Positions 29,989 to 37,540 of a DNA stretch of 37,540 nt are shown here, piece after piece. The stretch is from CAYOSU01 sp964406735. GTDB lineage: Bacteria; Bacillota; Clostridia; Christensenellales; CAMQZB01. A program made the translations under genes and the position numbers. Location: the NCBI GenBank assembly GCA_964406735.1, contig CAYOSU010000013.1, positions 1-37,540 of the forward strand, written 5' to 3'. Under the pieces are notes generated by a model. That model was not told the origin of the DNA, did no database searches, and saw only the letters and a program-made list of their open reading frames with translations. How positions within the stretch are numbered: the first letter of the stretch is position 1; each line of letters begins with the position of its first letter.

Positions 29989-31359
29989 ATGGAAAGGATC
30001 GATTATGAAAATATAATGGAGCTTGTTGAAGAACGCAAATACGCCGCCGTAAGACGTGAGCTTATGGAGCTTCACCCCGTCGATATAGCCGAGATATTCT
30101 CGGAGCTCGACCACAAGGTGTTACCCGTAGTCTTCCGATTACTTCCCAAAGAGACCGCCGCCGAGACCTTTGTCGAGCTTGATAGCGAGCATCAGGAAGC
30201 ACTTATTCAAGGCTTTTCCGACGTCGAGCTTAAAAACATACTTAGCGAGCTATTCGTAGATGATACCGTCGATATTTTGGAGGAGATGCCTGCAAACGTC
30301 GTTCAGAGGATGCTGAGACACTCCTCACCCGAAACGAGAAAGGAGCTCAACGAGCTTTTGCAGTATCCCGACGACTCCGCAGGCGGACTTATGACGACGG
30401 AGTATGTCTCCTTGAAAGAGGGAATGACGGTGGAGGACGCTTTCATTTATATAAAAAAGACAGGTATCGACTCCGAGACCATCTATAATATGTACGTGAC
30501 CGACTCACAGAGAAAGCTCCTCGGCATGGTGTCGATACGCCAGCTCATATTTGCCGAGAGAAACCAAAAGATCGGCGAGCTGATGGACGATAATGTCATT
30601 TCTGTAACGACGTTAGAGGACAAGGAGACGGTCGCAAATATGTTCTCGAAATACGACTTAAGCGTTATGCCGGTAGTAGACGGCGAGAACAGAGTAGTCG
30701 GTATCATCACAGTAGACGACGCAGTAGACGTCCTCGTCGAAGAGGCTACCGAGGATATGCAGTTGATGTCCGCAGTCGTACCTATCGAGGAAAGCTACTT
30801 CGATACGTCGATAATAAAGCACTGGTCGAAGAGAATAGTATGGCTGCTGTTTTTGATGCTTTCGGGCGTTGCGACGGGACTTATAATAGACCACTACGAG
30901 GGCTTGATAGCGACACTTCCGCTTCTCGTAGCCTTTATCCCGAGACTTATGGGAACGGGCGGAAACTGCGGCTCGCAAAGCTCCACGATGATAATCCGCG
31001 GCTTGGCGCTTGACGAGATAAGACCCAAAGATATTGGCAAGTGCATACTGAAAGAGCTTGGAATAGCCTCCCTTGCAGGTCTTACCCTTGCGATAGCAAA
31101 CGTCGGCGTAGTATGGGTAATGTACGGCGGCGAGTATTCTTCCGACGTCGTATGGAGTCTTTGCTTTGCGTTCGGCTTAACGCTGTTTTTAGTAGTCGTC
31201 ATAGCAAAGCTCTTGGGTTGCGTTCTTCCTATTGCGGCAAAGGTATGCAAATTAGACCCTGCGATAATGGCTTCCCCGATAATCACCACTCTTGTCGACA
31301 TCACCTCGATATTCATCTACTTCGTAGTCATTCAGACCTTTGTATCGAGCCTGCTTTAA
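29989..31359 (+). CDS. mgtE: Magnesium transporter MgtE
   Basis: A 456-residue magnesium channel/transporter. The N-terminal helical domain (about 1-125, with HPVDIAEIFSEL and LPKETAAETFVEL) and a pair of CBS domains (about 130-255, YVTDSQRKLLGMVSIRQLI and VVDGENRVVGIITVDDAVD) form the cytoplasmic magnesium sensor. The membrane domain (about 280-456) has five helices and the pore signature PRLMGTGGNCGSQSSTMIIRG. The start at 29989 has AGGAGGG; the longer frame upstream begins inside the terminator. Expression is controlled by the M-box before it. Confidence 0.96.
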   Translation: MERIDYENIMELVEERKYAAVRRELMELHPVDIAEIFSELDHKVLPVVFRLLPKETAAETFVELDSEHQEALIQGFSDVELKNILSELFVDDTVDILEEMPANVVQRMLRHSSPETRKELNELLQYPDDSAGGLMTTEYVSLKEGMTVEDAFIYIKKTGIDSETIYNMYVTDSQRKLLGMVSIRQLIFAERNQKIGELMDDNVISVTTLEDKETVANMFSKYDLSVMPVVDGENRVVGIITVDDAVDVLVEEATEDMQLMSAVVPIEESYFDTSIIKHWSKRIVWLLFLMLSGVATGLIIDHYEGLIATLPLLVAFIPRLMGTGGNCGSQSSTMIIRGLALDEIRPKDIGKCILKELGIASLAGLTLAIANVGVVWVMYGGEYSSDVVWSLCFAFGLTLFLVVVIAKLLGCVLPIAAKVCKLDPAIMASPIITTLVDITSIFIYFVVIQTFVSSLL

Positions 31360-31577
31360 TAACCGAATATCATAAATAAGCCTGACGCTTGCGGATTTTT
31401 AGTCGTTTTCAACAAAAAATAGCCTTGCAAGTTGATCTTTACTGCGTATTGCCCGTTTCTGCGACAAGATATTCAAGCCAACGCTTTGCATTGATACCGT
31501 ATCGGATTTATCCCTTTTCCGTAGAAAAAGGCTTGGTTTGCCCGTTTCTGTGGCAAAACTCTTTATTTTAATAACCG
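31360..31577. other. Gene-free spacer after mgtE
   Basis: No gene and no clear terminator. An imperfect direct repeat of 19 bases, TTGCCCGTTTCTG followed by CGACAA (31449-31467) or TGGCAA (31538-31556), is seen, and a weak CCTTTT/AAAAGG hairpin lies between the two copies. Confidence 0.5.
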
Positions 31578-31606
31578 TAGACAAAACGGCAATTACGTTG
31601 TATAAT
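31578..31606 (+). promoter_or_regulatory. Promoter of the M42 peptidase
   Basis: TAGACA (31578-31583), 17-base spacer, TATAAT (31601-31606). Confidence 0.75.
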
Positions 31607-31662
31607 AGCGATATAGCCGCTTGATGCGGAAAATTTCAAACGAATTTGAAAGGAGAACACCT

Positions 31663-32679
31663 ATGACCTCTTATATAGTCGAAAAGCTCAAAGAGCTAAC
31701 GAAGATACCAAGCCCGACGGGCTATACGCATTTGGCGGCGGAATACGTAATAAACGAGCTAAAAACGCTCGGCTTTTCCCCAAAGCTTACCAATAAAGGG
31801 TGCGTCGTCTGCGATGTAGGCGGCGAGGGCAATCCCATAATACTTTCCGCTCATATAGACACCTTGGGCGGCATGGTAGAGGAGATAAAGGCAAACGGCA
31901 GATTAAAGCTCACAAGACTCGGCGGCTTGAAAGCGGAGAACTGCGAGGGCGAGAACTGCGAGATAAGAACACGCACGGGCAAGACGTATAGCGGCACTTT
32001 CATGCTCAACGACCCATCAGTCCATGTCAACGGCAGCTACGACGACACAAAGCGCACGTTCGACAATATGGAAGTAGTCATCGACGAGAACGTAAAGACT
32101 GCCGAGGATACCGAAAAGCTCGGTATCGCAAACGGCGACTTCGTCTGCTTCGACCCGAGAACGACGGTAACGGAGAGCGGCTATATCAAATCGAGATTTT
32201 TGGACGATAAGCTGTCCGTAGCAATACTTCTTGGACTTGCCAAAGAGATTGCGGAGAAAAAGACGACGCTTTCACGCAAGACCTACCTTTTCATAACGGT
32301 ATACGAAGAGGTCGGACACGGCGCATGTGCAGGCTACCCTGAGGATGCGACGGAGATAATGTCCGTCGATATGGGTTGCGTAGGAAGTGGCTTGAAATGC
32401 ACCGAAAGGGACGTCAGCATCTGCCTCAAAGACTCGTCAGGACCTTATAACTACGAGACGACGACCAAGCTTATAGAGATAGCGAAGGCGAATAATATCT
32501 CCTACGCAGCCGACGTATACCCCTATTACGGCTCTGACGCCGACGCCGCACTTTCCGCAGGCGCCGACATGAAGCACTCCCTGATAGGCGCAGGCGTGTA
32601 CGCAAGCCACGGCTACGAACGCTCCCATAAAGACGGCGTAACCAACACCCTTAACCTCATCAAAGCCTATCTCAAATAA
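31663..32679 (+). CDS. M42 family glutamyl aminopeptidase-type metallopeptidase
   Basis: A 338-residue cytoplasmic di-metal aminopeptidase (TET/FrvX group). Metal and catalytic residues are seen in LSAHIDTLGGMV (His64, Asp66), FLDDKLSVA (Asp181/Asp182), VYEEVGHGA (Glu215/Glu216) and SVDMGCVG (Asp236), with a late His in RSHKDG. A beta-barrel insertion (about 70-160) follows the first metal motif, as in other M42 enzymes. The start at 31663 has AGGAG; the longer upstream frame is not supported. Such enzymes form large tetrahedral complexes and trim peptides. A partial duplicate of its 3' end lies downstream at 32808-32882. Confidence 0.93.
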   Translation: MTSYIVEKLKELTKIPSPTGYTHLAAEYVINELKTLGFSPKLTNKGCVVCDVGGEGNPIILSAHIDTLGGMVEEIKANGRLKLTRLGGLKAENCEGENCEIRTRTGKTYSGTFMLNDPSVHVNGSYDDTKRTFDNMEVVIDENVKTAEDTEKLGIANGDFVCFDPRTTVTESGYIKSRFLDDKLSVAILLGLAKEIAEKKTTLSRKTYLFITVYEEVGHGACAGYPEDATEIMSVDMGCVGSGLKCTERDVSICLKDSSGPYNYETTTKLIEIAKANNISYAADVYPYYGSDADAALSAGADMKHSLIGAGVYASHGYERSHKDGVTNTLNLIKAYLK

Positions 32680-32707
32680 TCAACAAATCTAATATTACCC
32701 CCCCCCG

Positions 32708-32733
32708 AAAGACCCTACCAAAGGGTCTTTTTT
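32708..32733 (+). terminator. Intrinsic terminator after the M42 gene
   Basis: AAAGACCCT (32708-32716), loop ACCAA, AGGGTCTTT (32722-32730) and further T. A run of nine C (32698-32706) lies just before it. Confidence 0.88.
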
Positions 32734-32807
32734 AAAACGGCTATGTTGCCGTAAATACTTTGCGCACATAAAAAATATTAGTTTTTCCACTAACTTCGCT
32801 TTACATC

Positions 32808-32882
32808 GCCACGGCTATGAACGCTCCCATAAAGACGGCGTAACCAACACCCTTAACCTCATCAAAGCCTACCTCAAATAAT
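32808..32882 (+). pseudogene. Duplicate fragment of the M42 peptidase 3' end
   Basis: The 75 bases match 32606-32680, the last 25 codons or so of the peptidase gene, with only two differences. Both exchange TAC and TAT (Tyr) and are silent. The frame ends in the same TAA. Nothing of the rest of the gene is present. The bases just before the copy, AACTTCGCTTTACATCGCCA, resemble the end of the local repeat modules. Confidence 0.85.
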
Positions 32883-33042
32883 AGAGAACATATTTGCGTG
32901 CAGCTTTCAGAATGGCAACTTTACGCATCAAAGTCCGACTTGAATAATAGGCACACACCCAAAACAAACACCTTACTCATAAATAAACTCAAAAAATAAA
33001 CTCAAAAAAAATAATCAACAAATCTGACATTAAACCCCTATA

Positions 33043-33066
33043 AGCCTCGGTTCCCCGAGGCTTTTT
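33043..33066 (+). terminator. Intrinsic terminator
   Basis: AGCCTCGG (33043-33050), loop TTCC, CCGAGGCT (33055-33062), then T residues and TCTAATAATAA. No intact gene ends just before it. It resembles the terminator at 1-23 and, like it, precedes a type 1 repeat. Confidence 0.8.
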
Positions 33067-33080
33067 CTAATAATAACGAA

Positions 33081-33098
33081 AACCATATAAAAGGCTCA
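33081..33098 (+). repeat. Truncated type 1 repeat, copy G
   Basis: AACCATATAAAAGGCTCACC matches the first 15 or so bases of the type 1 core and then stops. It follows a terminator and TCTAATAATAACG, as the intact copies do. Confidence 0.55.
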
Positions 33099-33136
33099 CC
33101 AAAATGTCAAGTCAAGTGCAACACAAATTCAAGGAG

Positions 33137-33157
33137 CGCCCCTCTTCGGGGCGTTTT
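33137..33157 (+). terminator. Intrinsic terminator
   Basis: CGCCCC (33137-33142), loop TCTTC, GGGGCG (33148-33153), TTTT. It is the third terminator between the M42 gene and the next lipoprotein. Confidence 0.8.
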
Positions 33158-33222
33158 CATTTTAACCGCTCGTGAAAAATTGTTTACCGCTCAAGAAAAA
33201 GGGGATAAAACCCAAAAACCGG

Positions 33223-33231
33223 TGGTATAAT
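33223..33231 (+). promoter_or_regulatory. Extended -10 promoter of the LRR-type lipoprotein
   Basis: TGGTATAAT has a perfect -10 with an extended TGn. No good -35 lies 17 bases upstream (GGATAA). Confidence 0.5.
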
Positions 33232-33274
33232 CAAGGTAATTAAACGCATTTTAATGCAAAACGGAGGAAAAAAT

Positions 33275-33964
33275 ATGAAAAAATTACTGTCTATTGCTCT
33301 TGCAGTAGTAATGTTGGTCGCAGTATTCAGCTTGACCGGTTGCTCAAAAGAGATCGATTATACCGACGGACTTACCCCGTCCGAGGGCTTAGAGTTCCAT
33401 CACATTTCCGAGATGGGTACGACCTTCAATTTCAGCTTCTCGCAATACGTTGACGGCGACGATTACTATGTAGTAACAGGCATCGGTACTTGCACCGATT
33501 CCGTCATCGTCGTTCCCAAGGAATACAACGGCAAACCCGTCAAGGCAGTTGCCGACAGAGCATTCTTCCATATCGATAACGTTACTGGATTTATATTCCC
33601 TAATACCGTTGAAAGCGTTGGACAGTTGTCTATTCGTGGTTCTGGTCTTGAAGTATTGAAAGGCAACGGTATCAGATGCTACGGCGACGGCGCAACGGGT
33701 GGTAGCCAGATAAAAGACCTCGTTCTTTCTCAGAAGACCGAATACATCGCTCAGTGGGCATTCTTCTTCAGCCCTGATGCGGAGACCATTTGGATCCCCA
33801 AGACGTTAAAAGCTTTCGGGCCTCAGCCTTTCATGGATTCCGGTTACAAGAAGATCTACTATGAAGGCTCCGAGGCTGATTGGGAAAAGATCACCTATGA
33901 TGCAGGCGAAAAGGACTTCGACATTCCTGTAGAGTTCAACGTAAAATATCCTGGAATTGATTGA
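33275..33964 (+). CDS. Small lipoprotein with LRR_5/BspA-like repeats
   Basis: A 229-residue secreted lipoprotein. The signal MKKLLSIALAVVMLVAVF ends in the lipobox LTGC (Cys23). The body has the pattern of BspA-type leucine-rich repeats: VIVVPKEYNGKPVKAVADRAF, VTGFIFPNTVESVGQLSI, IKDLVLSQKTEYIAQWAFF, AETIWIPKTLKAFGPQPF and KKIYYEGSEADWEKI, the last being the usual capping unit. These surface proteins commonly mediate binding, but the ligand is unknown. The start has GGAGG. It lies 78 bases before the GH3 gene, with a hairpin between. Confidence 0.85.
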   Translation: MKKLLSIALAVVMLVAVFSLTGCSKEIDYTDGLTPSEGLEFHHISEMGTTFNFSFSQYVDGDDYYVVTGIGTCTDSVIVVPKEYNGKPVKAVADRAFFHIDNVTGFIFPNTVESVGQLSIRGSGLEVLKGNGIRCYGDGATGGSQIKDLVLSQKTEYIAQWAFFFSPDAETIWIPKTLKAFGPQPFMDSGYKKIYYEGSEADWEKITYDAGEKDFDIPVEFNVKYPGID

Positions 33965-33989
33965 TCGAAATAATAAAGGCAAAATTTAA

Positions 33990-34015
33990 ATACCCGAAGT
34001 CATTACTTCGGGTAT
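33990..34015 (+). other. Intergenic hairpin between lipoprotein and GH3 genes
   Basis: ATACCCGAAGT (33990-34000), loop CATT, ACTTCGGGTAT (34005-34015): an 11-base perfect stem. No T run follows on the plus strand, so it is a poor terminator. It may be a processing or stability element that lets the two genes be expressed at different levels. Confidence 0.6.
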
Positions 34016-34042
34016 CATAATAAAAAGGTATGAGGAATAAAA

Positions 34043-37015
34043 ATGTTAAATAGCAAACTTTGGAAAGGTCTTACTTCCGTTTTAGCATTTTTGCTGATAC
34101 TGTTTATCTTCGGAACGACGATATGCTGTTCTTGGGAGGGAATAGTAAACGAAAGGCTCGGTGTTACCGATCTTACCGAAATAGTAGACCCGAATAGCGG
34201 TACGGATGCGGTATGGCACTACAAGAGCGAGTTTGGCGACGGCACGATAAATGAAGCCAACCAAAAGCTTTTGGAGGCGGCAAGTAAAGAACATAACTAT
34301 AATGAGGTCGCAGAAGGTGCGGCTTTGATGAAGAATGAAAATAATGCGTTGCCTCTCGATCCGAAGAAGTTGAACGTAACCGTTTTCGGCAACAACTGCG
34401 TAAACTTCTTGCTTTTGAACCAAGGCGGCGAGGGAAATAAGCTTGTTGACGGCAATAAAGCCGATTTCAAGGAAGTCATGGACAAAGCAGGCTTCAAGAT
34501 AAACCCCGTTCTTTGGAACGCTTACAAAGACGGCGGACTTAAGAGGGTATACGGATCGACCGTTAAAAGCGACGATACGATCGGCGAACAGCCCATATCA
34601 TTCTACACCGATGAGATAAAGGCATCCTTTAACGACTACTCCGACGCTGCTATCATCGTCATCACGAGAGAGGGCAACGAGGGTAACGACTTAGAAATGG
34701 TTGACTACGCAGGAATAAGCAACCTCGCTCTGCATCAGGAAGAAAGAGATATGATCGAGCTCGTTACGTCATGCGGCAAGTTCGATAAAGTCATTGCAAT
34801 AATCAACTCCACCAACCAAGTAGAGCTTGATTGGGTAGAGGAATACGGCATCGATGCCGTTTTGTGGGTAGGTCATCCCGGACAGTGGGGCGCAAGTGCG
34901 ATTCCCGACATCCTGTTGGGTAAAGTCAACCCGTCGGGACGCTTGGTCGATACTTGGGCGGCGAATTCGCTTTCTGCTCCCGCTTGCGTAAACAGCGGAA
35001 CGGAAACGCCTATGTATGAAAATATTGCCGAGATACACAAGACCGTTACGGATGCCGAGATGTATTACACCTATATGTCCGTTCAGGTAGAGGGTATCTA
35101 CGTTGGATATAAGTACTACGAAACAAGGTACGAAGACGCAATACTTGGCAGAGGCGGCGCAACAAATGCCGTAGGTGCTATTAGAGGAAGCACGGAATGG
35201 AATTATGCAACCGAGATGTGCTATCCTTTCGGCTTAGGACTTTCCTATACCACATTTGACGAAACGTTGGATTCTGTTACCGATAACGGCGACGGCACTA
35301 TGACCGTCAAAGTTACGGTAAAGAATACGGGTAGTGTCGCCGGTAAACACTCTGTAATACTGTACGCTCAAACGCCTTACGGCGATTACGAGAGAGAAAA
35401 TCTCGTAGAAAAGAGTGCAATAAACGTAGTTCAGTTTGAAAAGACCGAGATATTAGAGCCCGGACAGAGCGAAACGCTCGAAATGACGGTAGACAAATAT
35501 CTCCTTGCAAGCTACGATTACAAGAATGCAAAGACGTATATACTTTCCGCAGGCGACTATTATCTGGCAATAGGCTCTGATGTTCATGACGCGTTGAACA
35601 ACATCCTTGCCGCAAAAGGCGCAACGGGAATGTACGACGAGCTTGGCAATAGTGTTGACGGCGATTCTGCGAAAACGTATAAGTGGCATGAAGATTTTGA
35701 CGATATAACTTATTCCGAGTCCAAGATAACGGGCAACGAGATAACCAACGTCTTTGACGATTGCGATCTCAATTACTTCTTCGAAGACGACGTAGTAACC
35801 TATATTTCCCGTCAGGATTGGGCAGGAACTTATCCTACGAAGCAAACGACCGTTGCCGCAACTCCCGAGATGATAGAGATATTAAAGGGCTTCTTATATG
35901 AAAAGCCTGCCGATTCTCCGTCGATGAAGGACTTTACGATCGGCAACAATAAGGGAATAAAGCTCCTTGACTTAAAGGGCCTTGACTACGACGATCCCCT
36001 TTGGGACGAGTACCTCGACCAATATACTCTCGATCAGCTTTCGACGGTAATTGCAGAGGGCTTGGGAACGAAGCCTTTCCCGCAGTACGGTGTCAACAGG
36101 GCAAAGATGAACGACGGCCCGATAGGTCTTGTCAGCGAGCTTCCTTACAATAAGACCAAAGCGACATCCTTTGCGTGCGAGCCGTTGCTGACGGCAACGT
36201 TTAATAAAGACGTAATAAGACGCCGTGGCGAGCTTATGGGCGAAGCGTGCTTGTTCACGAGGACGATGTCGATGAACGCTCCGGGTTGTAACTTGCACAG
36301 AACTCCGTTCAACGGAAGAAGCTCGATATATTTCAGCGAGGACGCAAACACGACGTATCTCGTCTCCGAATATCAGGCTCTCGGCTATCGTGCTAAGGGT
36401 GCAAGCGCAGGTGCAAAGCACTTCGTAGTAAACGATCAGGAATTTTACAGAACGGGACTTTCGTTGTTCTTCACAGAGCAGGCAATGCGTGAAGGCTCTA
36501 TGAGAGCGTTTGAAAACGTCTTGACGAAAGATAACAGCTATGCGTGCATGATGTCCTTCAACAGAATAGGCTGCTATTCCGAGAATGGCTGTCCTGCAAC
36601 TAAGGCTGTTGCAAGAAACGAATGGGGCTACAAGGGATTCTTCCAGACGGACGCTTCCGTACAGTACACGAAAGATTATCCTACGCTCCTTTGGTCGGGA
36701 ACAGATCTTTTCACTGCCGATGCCTCGATGCTTTCGAGCAAGGCTATAGTAAAGCGTATCTCCGAGACGGATGACGGCAACTTATATCTCCTTTTGAGAG
36801 ATGCCGTTAAGCACGCACAGTACGCAAACCTCAACAGTAACGTCATGAACGGCATGAGCAAAGACGCCGAAATACTCATCAAGACGCCTTGGTGGAAGAC
36901 CGCTGAGATAGCGATAACCGTCGGCTTAGGAGTATTGACTCTCGCATCTTTGGTAATGTTCGTATTGACGCACGAAAAATTGATCGGCGGATCAAAAAAG
37001 GAGGAGAGAAAATGA
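34043..37015 (+). CDS. Membrane-anchored GH3 glycosidase with permuted domain order
   Basis: A 990-residue glycoside hydrolase of family 3, probably acting on beta-glycosides outside the cell. An N-terminal membrane segment (about 8-29) is followed by what is normally the C-terminal GH3 domain (about 90-350; GAALMKNENNALPLDP, ITREGNEGNDLEMVDYAG with the likely acid/base glutamate region, LWVGHPGQWGASAIPDILLG, YPFGLGLSYTTF). A fibronectin III-like domain (about 405-520) is next. Only then comes the catalytic barrel: NDGPIGL, NLHRTPFNGRSSIYFSED, KHFVVND (792 onward), and the probable nucleophile Asp870 in FFQTDAS, where most members have SDW. A second membrane segment (about 953-976) and a charged tail end the protein. 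Permuted GH3 enzymes are known in rumen and gut Firmicutes. It overlaps the next gene by four bases. Confidence 0.88.
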   Translation: MLNSKLWKGLTSVLAFLLILFIFGTTICCSWEGIVNERLGVTDLTEIVDPNSGTDAVWHYKSEFGDGTINEANQKLLEAASKEHNYNEVAEGAALMKNENNALPLDPKKLNVTVFGNNCVNFLLLNQGGEGNKLVDGNKADFKEVMDKAGFKINPVLWNAYKDGGLKRVYGSTVKSDDTIGEQPISFYTDEIKASFNDYSDAAIIVITREGNEGNDLEMVDYAGISNLALHQEERDMIELVTSCGKFDKVIAIINSTNQVELDWVEEYGIDAVLWVGHPGQWGASAIPDILLGKVNPSGRLVDTWAANSLSAPACVNSGTETPMYENIAEIHKTVTDAEMYYTYMSVQVEGIYVGYKYYETRYEDAILGRGGATNAVGAIRGSTEWNYATEMCYPFGLGLSYTTFDETLDSVTDNGDGTMTVKVTVKNTGSVAGKHSVILYAQTPYGDYERENLVEKSAINVVQFEKTEILEPGQSETLEMTVDKYLLASYDYKNAKTYILSAGDYYLAIGSDVHDALNNILAAKGATGMYDELGNSVDGDSAKTYKWHEDFDDITYSESKITGNEITNVFDDCDLNYFFEDDVVTYISRQDWAGTYPTKQTTVAATPEMIEILKGFLYEKPADSPSMKDFTIGNNKGIKLLDLKGLDYDDPLWDEYLDQYTLDQLSTVIAEGLGTKPFPQYGVNRAKMNDGPIGLVSELPYNKTKATSFACEPLLTATFNKDVIRRRGELMGEACLFTRTMSMNAPGCNLHRTPFNGRSSIYFSEDANTTYLVSEYQALGYRAKGASAGAKHFVVNDQEFYRTGLSLFFTEQAMREGSMRAFENVLTKDNSYACMMSFNRIGCYSENGCPATKAVARNEWGYKGFFQTDASVQYTKDYPTLLWSGTDLFTADASMLSSKAIVKRISETDDGNLYLLLRDAVKHAQYANLNSNVMNGMSKDAEILIKTPWWKTAEIAITVGLGVLTLASLVMFVLTHEKLIGGSKKEERK

Positions 37016-37419
37016 TGGAGTTTTTCAAAAATAAGACTACGGCTTTTTATCTGAGACTTGCCGTCATCGTACTTTCCATAATTCCTATCTTCTATGCGGC
37101 AAACGTAGGCTCGCCGATGAAAGAAGTTCCCAAGGAGTATACGGGCACGATAATATGCCTTATAGTCGGAATATTGCTCTCCGTTCTTGAATTGTTTTTG
37201 GACGGCAACAGATATTGCGGCTACGTAGCGTTGGCAACGTCTGCGGTACTCTCCCTGGCATTTATGTTCTTCTTGTCGGGCGGACTGCTTTCGATCATCG
37301 ACTATGTACACAAGATAATAATGTGGGGCGATGCGACTCAGTTCGGTTCAATAGTATTAAACGCTTCCGTACTTTTCGTCGGGATGTCGCTTAGCATAGC
37401 AACCTGCTGGATGAAATAA
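37012..37419 (+). CDS. Small four-helix membrane protein paired with GH3
   Basis: A 135-residue membrane protein with about four hydrophobic helices (LRLAVIVLSIIPIFYAANV, TIICLIVGILLSVLELFL, GYVALATSAVLSLAFMFFL, IVLNASVLFVGMSLSIATCW). I do not recognise a family. It starts at 37012 within the last codons of the GH3 gene (ATGATG; the second ATG at 37015 is an alternative), with AGGAGGAG upstream, so translation is likely coupled. It may help to anchor or export the glycosidase; that is only an inference from the gene pair. Confidence 0.78.
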   Translation: MMEFFKNKTTAFYLRLAVIVLSIIPIFYAANVGSPMKEVPKEYTGTIICLIVGILLSVLELFLDGNRYCGYVALATSAVLSLAFMFFLSGGLLSIIDYVHKIIMWGDATQFGSIVLNASVLFVGMSLSIATCWMK

Positions 37420-37444
37420 AATAGAAATAACAAAACGCTTAATG

Positions 37445-37465
37445 AGGGGCGGTATCCGCCCCTTT
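37445..37465 (+). terminator. Hairpin terminator after the GH3 pair
   Basis: AGGGGCGG (37445-37452), loop TAT, CCGCCCCT (37456-37463), followed by TTTG. The stem is strong but the T tract is short. Confidence 0.65.
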
Positions 37466-37540
37466 GTTAGGCAAAGATCTGTCGAAAAGGTCTCAAAAAC
37501 GCATCAAAATGGACAAAAAGTTACTCGACAACAGGATATT

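Noticed and set aside
37509..37540. Possible gene start (ATG, then Asp-Lys-Lys-Leu-Leu) at the window edge
   Set aside because: Only ten codons are visible and no ribosome binding site lies at a suitable distance, so it cannot be supported.

Overview
The window looks like a chromosomal segment of an uncultured, probably gut-associated member of the Bacillota (Clostridia side). The evidence is the gene order hrcA-grpE-dnaK-dnaJ-prmA-mtaB-HIT-rpsU under a CIRCE operator, a long Bacillus-type SRP RNA with an Alu domain, lysine and magnesium riboswitches of Gram-positive type, lipoproteins with lipoboxes, strong AGGAGG ribosome binding sites and TTGACA/TATAAT promoters. I cannot name the genus from sequence alone.

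Layout. 1-2034: a terminator, a copy of a dispersed palindromic repeat, and a minus-strand lipoprotein with a carbohydrate-binding repeat domain. 2270-10552: the heat-shock cluster, followed after an internal terminator by prmA (apparently leaderless), mtaB and a HIT hydrolase, then rpsU under its own promoter and an unrecognised 139-residue protein. 10553-14935: an accessory region with a large beta-helix/GLUG lipoprotein behind a strongly folded 5' leader, flanked by many copies of the repeat family, including a tandem duplication of about 288 bp. 14936-17810: asd-dapA-dapB on the minus strand under a lysine riboswitch with an intrinsic terminator. 17979-22382: a plus-strand run of membrane protein, methyltransferase, TPR protein and YkvI-like permease; a long hairpin buries the ribosome binding site of the last gene. 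22306-23822: an ABC importer permease and ATPase (NitT/TauT/SsuBC type) convergent with, and overlapping, the YkvI-like gene. 23823-24744: gene-free and repeat-rich. 24745-27031: two PII-like proteins and a duplicated DUF1538 membrane protein, preceded by a leader terminator and the SRP RNA gene (27231-27492).

27708-29656: an acyltransferase with an appended zinc ribbon, and a DUF308-type membrane protein. 29694-31359: magnesium riboswitch and mgtE. 31578-32679: an M42 aminopeptidase, followed at 32808-32882 by a second copy of its 3' end. 33275-37419: a small LRR-type lipoprotein, a domain-permuted, membrane-anchored GH3 glycosidase and a four-helix membrane protein overlapping it by four bases.

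Most of the window is housekeeping. The parts most worth a second look are the DUF1538/PII-like module with its attenuator-like leader, the modular repeat family, the unassigned structured leader at 11156-11307, the hairpin at 21289-21323 with the convergent overlap that follows it, the 3'-end duplicate of the peptidase gene and the permuted GH3 pair. No transposase, CRISPR array, tRNA or rRNA gene was seen.
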